A DNA stretch of 58,117 nt from Bacteroidota bacterium (GTDB lineage: Bacteria > Bacteroidota > Bacteroidia > Chitinophagales > Saprospiraceae), in contig JAAEZH010000033.1 of NCBI GenBank assembly GCA_018222965.1, forward strand, positions 1 through 58,117, read 5' to 3'. A program made the translations under genes and the position numbers. Under the pieces are notes generated by a model. The model was not told the DNA's origin. It saw nothing but the letters and a program-made list of their open reading frames with translations, and searched no databases. Within the stretch, counting starts at the first letter, position 1, and every line of letters begins with the position of its first letter. Positions 10,112-18,634 of the stretch are shown here, one piece after another.

Positions 10112-10211
10112 AAAAGAATAATTTTTGGTCGTGGACGGGGATGCCAATATAATTACTAAATGATTTATCGAAAAATAAAGATTAATCCTGTTGGTAAAGG
10201 ATTTAATAGCA

Positions 10212-10225
10212 ATACTTGCAAGTAT
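10212..10225. promoter_or_regulatory. Perfect 14-bp palindrome in the AraC-aldehyde dehydrogenase spacer
   Basis: ATACTTGCAAGTAT equals its own reverse complement. It lies about 100 bases from the regulator start and 130 from the dehydrogenase start, a plausible operator. A symmetric site suits a dimeric regulator better than the direct repeats usual for AraC proteins, so the binding factor is uncertain. Confidence 0.4.
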
Positions 10226-10274
10226 CGTTCATGTTTTTGATAGGATTCTTCAAGAATAAGGATGGTTCAATATA

Positions 10275-10282
10275 TAATTTTG
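10275..10282 (+). promoter_or_regulatory. Candidate -7 element of the aldehyde dehydrogenase promoter
   Basis: TAATTTTG matches the Bacteroidota -7 consensus TANNTTTG exactly, 73 bases before the start codon. A good TTG at the -33 position is not present, so support is partial. Confidence 0.35.
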
Positions 10283-10354
10283 TTTTCGAGCAAAAAAGCA
10301 ATATGGATATGGTTATTCTACTTGCTTTCCTTATTTAATCCTTAATCGATAACC

Positions 10355-11878
10355 ATGAGTAACGAAGTGACAACTGTTCAGGAGTCGGTGGAAAAACCCC
10401 GCTTTAAAGATCAGTATGAAAATTTTATTGGTGGCAAGTGGGTTGCCCCAACCAAAGGCGAGTACTTTGAGAATATATCACCTGTAGATGGAAAGAGTTT
10501 TACACGCATTCCTCGATCTACTGCGGAAGATGTAGAAAAAGCTATTGATGCCGCCTGGGAAGCCGCACCTTCCTGGAATAATTCATCTGCGACCGAGCGT
10601 AGCAATATGTTGCTGAAAATTGCAGATGTAATGGAAGCCAACCTGGAAGCTCTTGCCAGAGCAGAGACCTGGGATAATGGCAAAGCCTTGCGCGAAACCC
10701 GCGCCGCTGACCTGCCATTAGCAGTAGACCATTTCCGCTATTTTGCCGGAGTAATCCGCGCGGAAGAAGGCTCCGTGAGTGAACTTGATGCCAGTACGGT
10801 TTCTCTAAATGTTCCCGAGCCATTGGGTGTCGTTGCACAGATTATTCCCTGGAACTTCCCTTTATTGATGGCTACCTGGAAAGTAGCTCCGGCTTTGGCC
10901 GCAGGCAACTGTGTGATCCTGAAACCAGCAGAGCAAACCCCGGTTGGAATCCTGATTTTCATGGAAATGATTCAGGACATTCTGCCAGCCGGTGTATTAA
11001 ACATCGTAAACGGTTTTGGCGTGGAAGCCGGAAAACCACTGGCCTCCAGTTCGCGGATAAATAAAGTAGCCTTTACCGGTGAAACCACTACAGGGCAGCT
11101 CATCATGCAGTATGCCTCCAAAAACATCACGCCTGTTACGCTGGAACTCGGAGGAAAATCGCCAAACATTTTCTTTGAAAGCATCATGGATGCCGACGAT
11201 GCATTCTTCGACAAGTGTATCGAGGGCGCCAATATGTTTGCCTTGAATCAGGGTGAAGTATGTACCTGCCCGTCTCGTCTGCTCGTACAGGAAAGCATTT
11301 TTGAAGCCTTTATGGAGCGGGTGATTGAGCGTACGAAGCAGATAAAAATGGGCCATCCCTTAGATCCGAATACCATGATGGGCGCACAGGCATCCAATGA
11401 CCAGTACGAAAAGATCCTCAACTACATCAAGATTGGAAAAGAAGAGGGTTGCGAAGTAATGACAGGAGGAGAAGCTGCCTATAACGAAGGCCTGGAGGGA
11501 GGCTATTACATCCAGCCTACCATCCTGAAAGGCAACAACAAAATGCGCGTATTTCAGGAAGAGATCTTTGGTCCGGTTGTATGTGTAACCACCTTCAAAG
11601 ACGAAGCAGAAGCGGTAGAAATCGCCAATGATACGCTTTATGGCCTGGGAGCTGGTGTCTGGACACGCGACATGCATCAGGCTTATAAAATTTCCCGCGC
11701 TGTGCAGGCGGGTCGTGTTTGGGTAAACTGTTACCATGCTTATCCGGCTCATGCGCCTTTCGGCGGATATAAAAAGTCTGGTATTGGTCGCGAAACCCAC
11801 AAGATGATGCTCAACCATTATCGCCAGACCAAGAACATGCTTATCTCTTACGATAAAAATGCCCTCGGATTTTTCTAA
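10355..11878 (+). CDS. NAD(P)-dependent aldehyde dehydrogenase (AldB/ExaC-like)
   Basis: This 507-residue enzyme oxidises an aldehyde to the carboxylic acid with NAD(P)+. Family elements are in order: [20 protein letters not shown] (cofactor binding, near 166), FTGETTTG (nucleotide-binding turn, near 240), LELGGKSPN (general-base Glu, near 265) and [11 protein letters not shown] (catalytic Cys, near 300). The C-terminal half is colinear with acetaldehyde dehydrogenases of the AldB/ExaC group. It is followed after 10 bases by a DUF779 gene, a pairing known for acetaldehyde/alcohol-oxidation loci in other bacteria. An AraC regulator lies divergently. Acetaldehyde is the likely substrate. The resulting acetate would feed the acetyl-CoA synthetase encoded 4 kb downstream. 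Confidence 0.93.
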   Translation: MSNEVTTVQESVEKPRFKDQYENFIGGKWVAPTKGEYFENISPVDGKSFTRIPRSTAEDVEKAIDAAWEAAPSWNNSSATERSNMLLKIADVMEANLEALARAETWDNGKALRETRAADLPLAVDHFRYFAGVIRAEEGSVSELDASTVSLNVPEPLGVVAQIIPWNFPLLMATWKVAPALAAGNCVILKPAEQTPVGILIFMEMIQDILPAGVLNIVNGFGVEAGKPLASSSRINKVAFTGETTTGQLIMQYASKNITPVTLELGGKSPNIFFESIMDADDAFFDKCIEGANMFALNQGEVCTCPSRLLVQESIFEAFMERVIERTKQIKMGHPLDPNTMMGAQASNDQYEKILNYIKIGKEEGCEVMTGGEAAYNEGLEGGYYIQPTILKGNNKMRVFQEEIFGPVVCVTTFKDEAEAVEIANDTLYGLGAGVWTRDMHQAYKISRAVQAGRVWVNCYHAYPAHAPFGGYKKSGIGRETHKMMLNHYRQTKNMLISYDKNALGFF

Positions 11879-11888
11879 ACCTATTCTC

Positions 11889-12260
11889 ATGACACCACGC
11901 GTACTAGTAACCGAAAAAGCAAAAGAGGTGATTGATACATTGAGAGAACAAAATGGCTCTTTAATGTTCCATCAGAGTGGAGGATGTTGTGACGGTTCTT
12001 CGCCCATGTGTTACCCGGCAGGCGAGCTGATGCTGGATGAGAATGACGTATATCTGGGAGAGATTCATAAATGTCCCTTTTATATGTCAAAAGATCAATT
12101 TGAATATTGGAGACATACACAGCTCACAGTAGATATAACTCCCGGTCGAGGCTCGAGCTTTTCATTGGAAATACCCCTTGGGGTACGATTTGTAATAGAC
12201 TCGAGACTCTTTTCGGAAGAAGAAACTACTAATTTGGCTCCGGTTAAATTCGGACCGTGA
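11889..12260 (+). CDS. DUF779 domain protein
   Basis: The protein has 123 residues from the ATG at 11889. An earlier in-frame ATG at 11859 would overlap the dehydrogenase and add residues not typical of the family. DUF779 is marked by FHQSGGCCDGSSPMC near residue 26, a Cys-rich stretch that could bind metal or act in redox chemistry. FYMSKDQFEYWRHTQLTVDI and GRGSSFSLE are also typical. Proteins of this family regularly sit next to acetaldehyde dehydrogenase genes, as here, with a 10-base gap and a shared terminator. The biochemical role is not established; an accessory or protective function for the dehydrogenase is a guess. Confidence 0.85.
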   Translation: MTPRVLVTEKAKEVIDTLREQNGSLMFHQSGGCCDGSSPMCYPAGELMLDENDVYLGEIHKCPFYMSKDQFEYWRHTQLTVDITPGRGSSFSLEIPLGVRFVIDSRLFSEEETTNLAPVKFGP

Positions 12261-12267
12261 GATTTAG

Positions 12268-12296
12268 GCCCGGCTGTTTTGCAGCCGGGCTTTTTT
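12268..12296 (+). terminator. Rho-independent terminator of the aldehyde dehydrogenase operon
   Basis: GCCCGGCTG, a TTTT loop and CAGCCGGGC are followed by six T residues, directly after the DUF779 stop. Confidence 0.9.
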
Positions 12297-12410
12297 ATTC
12301 GCTATTCTCAATGCTCGATTAATCAATTGTGTTGATGATACTTGTTGCCAGTTCAAACTGGTACCCAAAGTTTGCTGGTGATATGGCCTCCAGCCATAAA
12401 AACACAATTC

Positions 12411-14012
12411 TTATTCAATAATCACCTTTTTACTGAGCTGCTCTCTTTTGCTCTCCAGTTTGATGACTATTACCTGAGCAGCGAGGGAGTCGGGAAGTTT
12501 CACTTCCAGTAAGTTGTTTCCCAGTATGAGGTTCCCGGATGGATAGACAGCCTCATAAAGTGGCTTGCCTGCTAAATCAGTTGCTTGCAGGTTTATCGGA
12601 CTTTTGTACCCCAGATGAAGGGTTATCTGGAAGGTTCCGGTATTCGGATTGGGATGAATACTGGCAGCCATTTTCCCGCTTTGGTAATTGGCAGGATCAT
12701 ACAGGCTGCTTGTCTCTTCGCGCATAAAACGCACCTGATAAATCTGGCTGCTTGCTGTGCTCTGTGTACCATCGTTTATCCAGAAAATGTTTTCGGCAGA
12801 ACTATTGATGCCACCATATATATACCCGATAATACTGTTGTCGGGCAGGTCATCCATTTTTATGACATCATTCGCGAAAGCGGGAATATCGTCTGCAACA
12901 ATAAATTCAGCCCCCGATCCCAATAATCCCGGCATTTCATTAGGGAATAAGTATTCTGCCATACTTCCATCGGCCAGGCGACTCACTCCGGCGATGGTTT
13001 TTACAAAGGGTACATTGTCGTCCTGCATCAGGACACCGTTTTGCATAAAATACTGTGCCATGCCTCCAAAAAATACCGAGTGCATGGCGTTGTCGGATTC
13101 GCTGAAAAGCGGAATATGGGCGCAGTGGTAATGATTGAAATACTGCAAAAAATCATCCTGAACGGCATAGCCTGCTTCCGTGATGTTTACGCAATCCAGA
13201 AATGGGAGATCATTGGGTTCTTTGAAAACCCCTGAAAAGGCGGTGATCCCTTCGGTGCCATCAGGCAGGATTTGCGGCAATACGTTAAGGTCCCGCCGGT
13301 GCAGGTTTTCCGGATCATTCCATTCGGGAAGGTGGTTGATGCTGATGTTCTGACCGTCATCATTAATAGTGAATCGCCGCACGGCTTCGGTGTATGTTTG
13401 CGTGAAAGTGGGATGATCCATCGGATTGTAGGCACCATCAAATCGCTGGCCTCCAATCAGGTAAAAAATGTCATCCATTCGAAGCAGAACACCACCGGTC
13501 ACAGCCATTTTCTGGTCGGTGATTTGCCGGAAAAAGGGATTCAGATCCTGTCCGTTGATAATAGCCTGGATCGTACCTTCAATGTCTACTGCCGTCAGAT
13601 TCGGATAGGTGATATGGTCGCCGGCCAAATTGCTGAAACCGTATCCTCCAAGAAGGTACAAATACGCTCCCTGCTCTTCGTATTGAAGATTGGTAGAACT
13701 TAATTGTTGGGCAATGACAGCGGGCAATTGGTCCGTTGAAGCCTCCCATTTTTGTTTGCTTACCGGATCCACCACGATCAGATTGGTATTGTTTCCGGCT
13801 TCGTCGAAAGTAGCCCAGGGTTGCCTTCTGTGCAGCCCGTCCAGCCGTCCGCCAATGATTAACCATTTGCCTTCGTGTTGGGTGAAAGCGTATGATTGAA
13901 GGCCTCCCAACTGGTCAATTTCAATCGGTTCCAATTCGAAATGGAAGTTCGGTTGTGCAAAGGAGGCTCCTGCCAGAAATAATAGGATAAAGAGAAAATA
14001 GAATCTGTTCAT
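12411..14012 (-). CDS. Secreted Kelch-like protein with T9SS sorting domain
   Basis: The 533-residue protein begins with a signal peptide (MNRFYFLFILLFLAGASFAQ). Residues ~25-420 show Kelch-like traits: GG-containing strands (LIIGGRLDGL, YLLGGYGFSN, FYLIGGQRFDGA, IYGGINSS) spaced like blades of a beta-propeller. The last ~85 residues, starting at IHPNPNTGTF and ending in a KKVIIE strand, are a type A T9SS C-terminal sorting domain, so the protein should cross the outer membrane and be anchored or released. The ligand or reaction is unknown. It is monocistronic and divergent from the hydrolase gene with a ~110-base spacer. Confidence 0.82.
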   Translation of the reverse strand: MNRFYFLFILLFLAGASFAQPNFHFELEPIEIDQLGGLQSYAFTQHEGKWLIIGGRLDGLHRRQPWATFDEAGNNTNLIVVDPVSKQKWEASTDQLPAVIAQQLSSTNLQYEEQGAYLYLLGGYGFSNLAGDHITYPNLTAVDIEGTIQAIINGQDLNPFFRQITDQKMAVTGGVLLRMDDIFYLIGGQRFDGAYNPMDHPTFTQTYTEAVRRFTINDDGQNISINHLPEWNDPENLHRRDLNVLPQILPDGTEGITAFSGVFKEPNDLPFLDCVNITEAGYAVQDDFLQYFNHYHCAHIPLFSESDNAMHSVFFGGMAQYFMQNGVLMQDDNVPFVKTIAGVSRLADGSMAEYLFPNEMPGLLGSGAEFIVADDIPAFANDVIKMDDLPDNSIIGYIYGGINSSAENIFWINDGTQSTASSQIYQVRFMREETSSLYDPANYQSGKMAASIHPNPNTGTFQITLHLGYKSPINLQATDLAGKPLYEAVYPSGNLILGNNLLEVKLPDSLAAQVIVIKLESKREQLSKKVIIE

Positions 14013-14124
14013 TTGATAGGAATTAGACAGGCCGAAATTAAAAGTTTCAAACAGGCTTTTGAGTGACTCACATCACATTCAGCCATGATTTTTGTACTTT
14101 TAGTTAGATCAACAGTCTCCGTTT

Positions 14125-15294
14125 ATGCAACTACCGCTTGGATATTTTTCATTCCATTCTAAAGCTTTTATAAACTATCAGTTAAATCGCTGTTATTCAT
14201 TAGGTTATGCCAGAAAGCAGGATTTGGAAAATGCCGGTAAACAGCTACGAACACTCGGGGATGCCTATACCGTTTTTCGCCGGTTTTCGGATGAAGCAAG
14301 AGGGGAGGGGCGGCTAAAAAATGCGGCTTCTTATCTCCGGCTTGCCGAGTTTTTTCTCGACCCTGCCGATTCCAATAAAGGAGCGGTGTATGAAGAGTAT
14401 GTGCAGTTGTTTGACGAAGCATTTCTGGATGAAGACTATGTTCGTTTGGGGGTGCCTTACGGCGAAAGCAATTTGCATTGCCTGCACTTTCCCCCGCGCA
14501 AGCAGGAGGTGAAAGGGTATTTGCTGGCCATAGGGGGATTCGACTCTTTGATAGAGGAATTTTTCTGCTTTTGGAAGTACTTCGCGGAAGCGGGCTATCA
14601 TGTACTGGCCTTTGAGGGGCCCGGCCAGGGCGGAACTTTGCGCAAGCACGGACTGGTATTTGATCACGATTATGAAAAGCCGGTTGCTGCTGTATTAGAT
14701 CATTTTAATATTGATCGAGCCAGCCTGATCGGTATATCTATGGGTGGTTATTGGGCCATTCGCGCGGCAGCTTTTGAAAAGCGAATACGGCGGGTAATTG
14801 CATTTCCTCCGGTTTACGACTGGATGGAACTGACCAATAATTTCAATCGATCTCTGGTGGGGCGGATGATGAAAATGCCGGGTTTTATGAATTTTAGCAT
14901 TCGCCTGAAAATGATGTCCGGTTTGTTGAAGCATGCTGTCAATCAGGCGCGATACATCAGCGGAGGTAAAGAGCCCATTGATGCCGTGCGCTGGATGCTT
15001 GGCATGAATAAGGAGCATCTGCACAGTTGGGAGGTAGATCAGGATGTCTTTTTAGCAACCGGCGAAAACGATGCTTTTCAGCCACCGCTATTGTTGCAAA
15101 AACAAGAAGCGGCATTGAGTCTGGCACGCTCCGTTACCACACGGGTTTTTCGAAAGGACGAGCACGCAGACCAGCACTGTCAAATAGGAAATGTACAACT
15201 GGCCCTGGATACCATCAATAACTGGCTGGAGCGATTCCCGGAAGATACAGAACCCCGGATTCCCAAAGCCGGATCTTATAATGAAGAAGCATGA
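14125..15294 (+). CDS. Alpha/beta hydrolase
   Basis: The 389-residue cytoplasmic protein has no signal peptide. An N-terminal helical region of ~100 residues precedes an alpha/beta-hydrolase core. The oxyanion region is GGFDSL, followed by FEGPGQGG, and the nucleophile elbow is GISMGGYWA near residue 205. Candidate acid and base residues are in ATGENDAF and DEHADQHCQ near the C-terminus. The layout recalls FrsA/DUF1100-type esterases with a helical N-terminal extension. Its stop overlaps the start of the next gene by four bases, so the two are translationally coupled and may act on one lipid or polyketide-like substrate. The substrate is unknown. Confidence 0.82.
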   Translation: MQLPLGYFSFHSKAFINYQLNRCYSLGYARKQDLENAGKQLRTLGDAYTVFRRFSDEARGEGRLKNAASYLRLAEFFLDPADSNKGAVYEEYVQLFDEAFLDEDYVRLGVPYGESNLHCLHFPPRKQEVKGYLLAIGGFDSLIEEFFCFWKYFAEAGYHVLAFEGPGQGGTLRKHGLVFDHDYEKPVAAVLDHFNIDRASLIGISMGGYWAIRAAAFEKRIRRVIAFPPVYDWMELTNNFNRSLVGRMMKMPGFMNFSIRLKMMSGLLKHAVNQARYISGGKEPIDAVRWMLGMNKEHLHSWEVDQDVFLATGENDAFQPPLLLQKQEAALSLARSVTTRVFRKDEHADQHCQIGNVQLALDTINNWLERFPEDTEPRIPKAGSYNEEA

Positions 15295-16130
15295 GTGAAA
15301 CAATAAAAAGGGCATTTATTACGGGTGGTGCCGGCGGATTGGGTTCTTCCTTTGCAAATCACCTGGCAAAGGCTGGCTGGGAACTGGGATTGACAGATAT
15401 CAGGCCGGATGCTTTGCAGGAAACAGCAGCTGCGCTGGAAAAGGAATTTGGAAAAAGGCCACAAGTGTACGCCTTTGATATTACGAATCGAGAGGCTTAC
15501 AAAGAAGCCGTTGAAAGCTTTATGCAGGGCGGTTCCATTGACCTGCTGATCAACAATGCCGGCGTAGGTGATGGAGGGATGCTGCGGGAGTATTCCCTCG
15601 AAAATTTTCAATGGGTACACGAGACAAATTTTCTCAGTGTGGCTTATGGTTGTAAGTTATTTTTGCCTTATTTCGAAGCGCAAAAGCGTGGCATTATTTT
15701 AAATATAGCTTCTGCTGCCGCTTTCGCGAATGGCCCGGGTATGACTGCTTATAATAGTGCCAAAGCGGCTGTCCGCTCCCTATCTGAAACCTTAGGTTAT
15801 GAACTGGCACCCTTTAATGTACAGGTTTCCGTTGCCATGCCCACCTTCTTCAGGACCGGTGTTATGCGTTTTGCCCGCGGACCAGAGTCGGCTCAAAGCT
15901 TTGCACAGAAAATGATTGAAAGCAGTGGGTTGCAGGCGGAACATATCGCCAAAAAAATACTGGAAAAAACATTCGCCGGAAGGCGGGAAATTATACTGCC
16001 GGCAAAAGCGAGAATGGTATATCGAATGAAGCGTTACCTGCCATTTATTTTTTCGCCGAAAGGCAGAAGAAAATATGCGCAGGGTACTCAAAAAAAAATA
16101 AAGGGGCGATCTTCAGCTATCAGAATCTGA
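15291..16130 (+). CDS. Short-chain dehydrogenase/reductase
   Basis: This 279-residue enzyme of the classical SDR superfamily has the nucleotide motif TGGAGGLGSSF near residue 11, NNAGVGDGG near residue 86, and a Ser with the active-site pair YNSAK near residue 152. After the Rossmann core a basic tail (KGRRKYAQGTQKKIKGRSS) is longer than usual. The start ATG overlaps the hydrolase stop (ATGA), so the genes form a two-gene operon. An alcohol/ketone redox step on the hydrolase product is plausible. Specificity cannot be read from sequence. A copy of the dispersed hairpin motif is embedded in the coding DNA at 16052. Confidence 0.88.
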   Translation: MSETIKRAFITGGAGGLGSSFANHLAKAGWELGLTDIRPDALQETAAALEKEFGKRPQVYAFDITNREAYKEAVESFMQGGSIDLLINNAGVGDGGMLREYSLENFQWVHETNFLSVAYGCKLFLPYFEAQKRGIILNIASAAAFANGPGMTAYNSAKAAVRSLSETLGYELAPFNVQVSVAMPTFFRTGVMRFARGPESAQSFAQKMIESSGLQAEHIAKKILEKTFAGRREIILPAKARMVYRMKRYLPFIFSPKGRRKYAQGTQKKIKGRSSAIRI

Positions 16131-16168
16131 TGCCTCCAATGCCCCATAATATCCTTTTAGATTAACTG

Positions 16169-18082
16169 CTATCCTTTCTTCAAAGCTGCAGCTCCTTCTT
16201 TTACGGCTTCTACAATTTCCGGATTCAGCAAGGTGGAAGTATCGCCCAACTCATCTGATTTTCCGGAAGCTACTTTGCGCAGAATGCGCCGCATGATCTT
16301 TCCGGAGCGCGTTTTTGGCAAACCCGGAACGATCTGAATCATATCCGGTTTTGCGATCGGGCCGATCATCTTTGTAACTACAGCCTTGATTTCCTTGCGG
16401 AATGCTTCTTCGTCAGTAATAGCATGATTGGTAATCACATAGGCATAAATGCCCTGCCCTTTGATATCGTGCGGATACCCAACCACGGCAGATTCTACAA
16501 TGTTATCGTGTTCGTTAATAGCGTTTTCGACCTCCGCCGTACCCATTCGATGGCCGGAAACATTGATCACGTCATCCACCCGGCCAATTACCCGATAGCG
16601 GCCATTGGCATCGCGTCGCGCGCCGTCGCCGGTGAAGTACATATTCTCAAAGCTGGAGAAATACACCTGCCGGCAGCGTTCATGTTCGCCATAAGTAGTA
16701 CGAAGGATTGACGGCCATGGAAATTTCATGCATAAAAGACCTTCCACATCATTTCCTTCAATCAAATTCCCATCCGCATCGAGCAATACGGGCTGAACTC
16801 CCGGCAATGGATAGGAAGCATAACAAGGTTTTGTATCTGTAATTCCCGGTAACGGACTAATCAGAATACCGCCTGTTTCGGTTTGCCACCAGGTATCAAC
16901 GATCGGTGCATTGCCTCGACCTACTTTCTGATTGTACCAGTTCCAGGCTTCTTCGTTAATCGGTTCACCTACAGAGCCGATAACTTTGAGGGAAGACAGA
17001 TCGTATTTGTCAACATATTCGTCCCCCTGCGCCATTAACGCGCGGATGGCCGTAGGGGCTGTATAAAACTGATTGACCCGATGTTTGTCGCAGATTTCCC
17101 AGAACCTTCCGGCATCCGGATAGGTTGGAACGCCTTCAAACATCATCGTGGTAGCTCCGGCGAGCAAGGGGCCGTATACGATATAGGAGTGGCCGGTAAT
17201 CCAACCGATATCGGCTGTACACCAGTAAACATCCCCTTCTTTGTATTGGAATACATTTTTGAAAGAAAAACAAGTGTAAACCATATAACCGCCACAGGTA
17301 TGTACAACGCCTTTGGGTTTACCCGTTGAACCAGATGTATAGAGAATGAAGAGCATGTCTTCGGCATCCATTTGTTCTGCCGGGCAGTCTGCAGACTGAT
17401 TGTCAACTTCGTCGTGCCACCATTTGTCGAGCTTGTCGTTCCAGGCAATATCTGCTCCGGTATTTTTATGGACCAGTACCGTTTCCACCGAATCACAGCC
17501 CATGCCAATGGCTTCGTCTACCACGTTTTTTACCGGGATGTTTTTGGTGCCGCGGTGGTTGTAGTCGGAGCAAATTACCATTTTGCAAGTGGCATCTTTG
17601 ATCCGGTCTGCCAGGGCAGAGGAGGAGAAGCCCGCAAATACCACGCTGTGTACAGCACCGATCCGGGCGCAGGCCAAAACGCCAATAGCCAGTTCCGGAA
17701 CCATGGGCATATAGAAGCAAACACGGTCTCCTTTTTCGACGCCATTGGCTTTTAGTGCATTTGCAGCCTTGCAAACGGCCTCATGCAATTCTTTATAGGT
17801 GTAGGCGATTACATCAGCCTTTGGATCATTGGGTTCCCAGAGAATGGCTACCTGATCAGCCCGATCTTCTAAATGGCGGTCGAGGCAGTTTTCGGTGATG
17901 TTAAGTTTGCCTCCTTTAAACCATTTTACATCGGGTCCTTTAAAATCCCATTCCAGTACTTCGTCCCATTTCTTCATCCATTTGAATGTCTCGGCCTGCT
18001 CGGCCCAGAATCCTTCGGGATCGTCTACACTGTGTTTATAGGCTTCGTTGTATTCTTCCAGGTTTTTTATCTGTAATGTCAT
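16169..18082 (-). CDS. acs: Acetyl-CoA synthetase
   Basis: The 637-residue protein is close to the usual ~650 for Acs. It activates acetate with ATP and CoA through acetyl-adenylate. Adenylate-forming motifs are present: YTSGSTGKPKGVVH near residue 250, DTWWQTETGG near 397, and the C-terminal RSGKIMRRILRKV near 602, whose Lys is the known regulatory acetylation site. The N-terminal block AHSVVFAGF-like (GAVHSVVFAGFSSSALADR) is Acs-specific. It is the last gene of a long minus-strand block holding a symporter, a sensor kinase and a response regulator, which fits an acetate uptake and activation pathway. A near-palindrome 25-40 bases upstream of the start resembles one before the porin operon. 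Confidence 0.97.
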   Translation of the reverse strand: MTLQIKNLEEYNEAYKHSVDDPEGFWAEQAETFKWMKKWDEVLEWDFKGPDVKWFKGGKLNITENCLDRHLEDRADQVAILWEPNDPKADVIAYTYKELHEAVCKAANALKANGVEKGDRVCFYMPMVPELAIGVLACARIGAVHSVVFAGFSSSALADRIKDATCKMVICSDYNHRGTKNIPVKNVVDEAIGMGCDSVETVLVHKNTGADIAWNDKLDKWWHDEVDNQSADCPAEQMDAEDMLFILYTSGSTGKPKGVVHTCGGYMVYTCFSFKNVFQYKEGDVYWCTADIGWITGHSYIVYGPLLAGATTMMFEGVPTYPDAGRFWEICDKHRVNQFYTAPTAIRALMAQGDEYVDKYDLSSLKVIGSVGEPINEEAWNWYNQKVGRGNAPIVDTWWQTETGGILISPLPGITDTKPCYASYPLPGVQPVLLDADGNLIEGNDVEGLLCMKFPWPSILRTTYGEHERCRQVYFSSFENMYFTGDGARRDANGRYRVIGRVDDVINVSGHRMGTAEVENAINEHDNIVESAVVGYPHDIKGQGIYAYVITNHAITDEEAFRKEIKAVVTKMIGPIAKPDMIQIVPGLPKTRSGKIMRRILRKVASGKSDELGDTSTLLNPEIVEAVKEGAAALKKG

Positions 18083-18106
18083 TTGGATATATTTGATTTT
18101 TGTAAC

Positions 18107-18122
18107 ATCTAAATATATAGAT
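18107..18122. promoter_or_regulatory. Candidate operator upstream of acs
   Basis: ATCTAAATATATAGAT is a near-perfect 16-bp palindrome located 25 bases before the acs start. Its core TATATAGAT recurs upstream of the porin/symporter operon (25335) and of arsR (25865). Confidence 0.4.
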
Positions 18123-18156
18123 TTTTAGATATTTTATTATAAAAAAAACGGAAATA

Positions 18157-18528
18157 TTATCCGTATTCAACCATTTCGTTGACCATGTTTACCAATTCTG
18201 AATTGTCAAAGGGTTTTATGATATACATTTCTCCGCCCTGATTGTATCCGTTGATCTTATCTGCATCGGTACCTTTGGCCGTCAGGAAGAGGATTCGGGT
18301 TTGATCATAGGCCGCATTGCTGCGAATGTTCCGGGCTACTTCAAATCCATCCATCTCCGGCATCATCACATCCAGAATGACCACATCCGGCAAGAAAGCG
18401 GCCATCTTTTCCAGTGCATGTTTGCCATCGAAGGCCTTGTCAACGTCATAGCCTTGCTGCCTCATCAAAAACTCGATGGGAGTAAGTATGTTGGGTTCAT
18501 CGTCGACCAGTAGTATTCTGGCTGCCAT
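18157..18528 (-). CDS. Receiver-only response regulator
   Basis: The protein has 123 residues from the ATG at 18528. A longer frame up to 18594 lacks similarity, and MAARILLVDDEPN is the normal beginning of a CheY-like receiver. The acidic pocket is DDE near residue 9, the phosphorylated Asp lies in VVILDVMMPEMDGFEV (near residue 53), and the switch region is LFLTAKG with Lys in YIIKPF. There is no output domain, so it must act through another protein. It follows the symporter-histidine kinase gene by ~105 bases and is the obvious partner for it. Confidence 0.9.
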   Translation of the reverse strand: MAARILLVDDEPNILTPIEFLMRQQGYDVDKAFDGKHALEKMAAFLPDVVILDVMMPEMDGFEVARNIRSNAAYDQTRILFLTAKGTDADKINGYNQGGEMYIIKPFDNSELVNMVNEMVEYG

Positions 18529-18634
18529 GTTTCTGAATATGAAATAATATTTTGTCCAAACAGTGAATGAGAAACGAATTCTCCCTTCATTCACAAAGAA
18601 ACAAATTTTTGTCTAGTAGAAAAGATCTCAGGGG

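Noticed and set aside
10112-10147. TTG start extending the AraC protein by 12 residues
   Set aside because: The added residues are not typical of the family and an ATG is available at the normal N-terminus.
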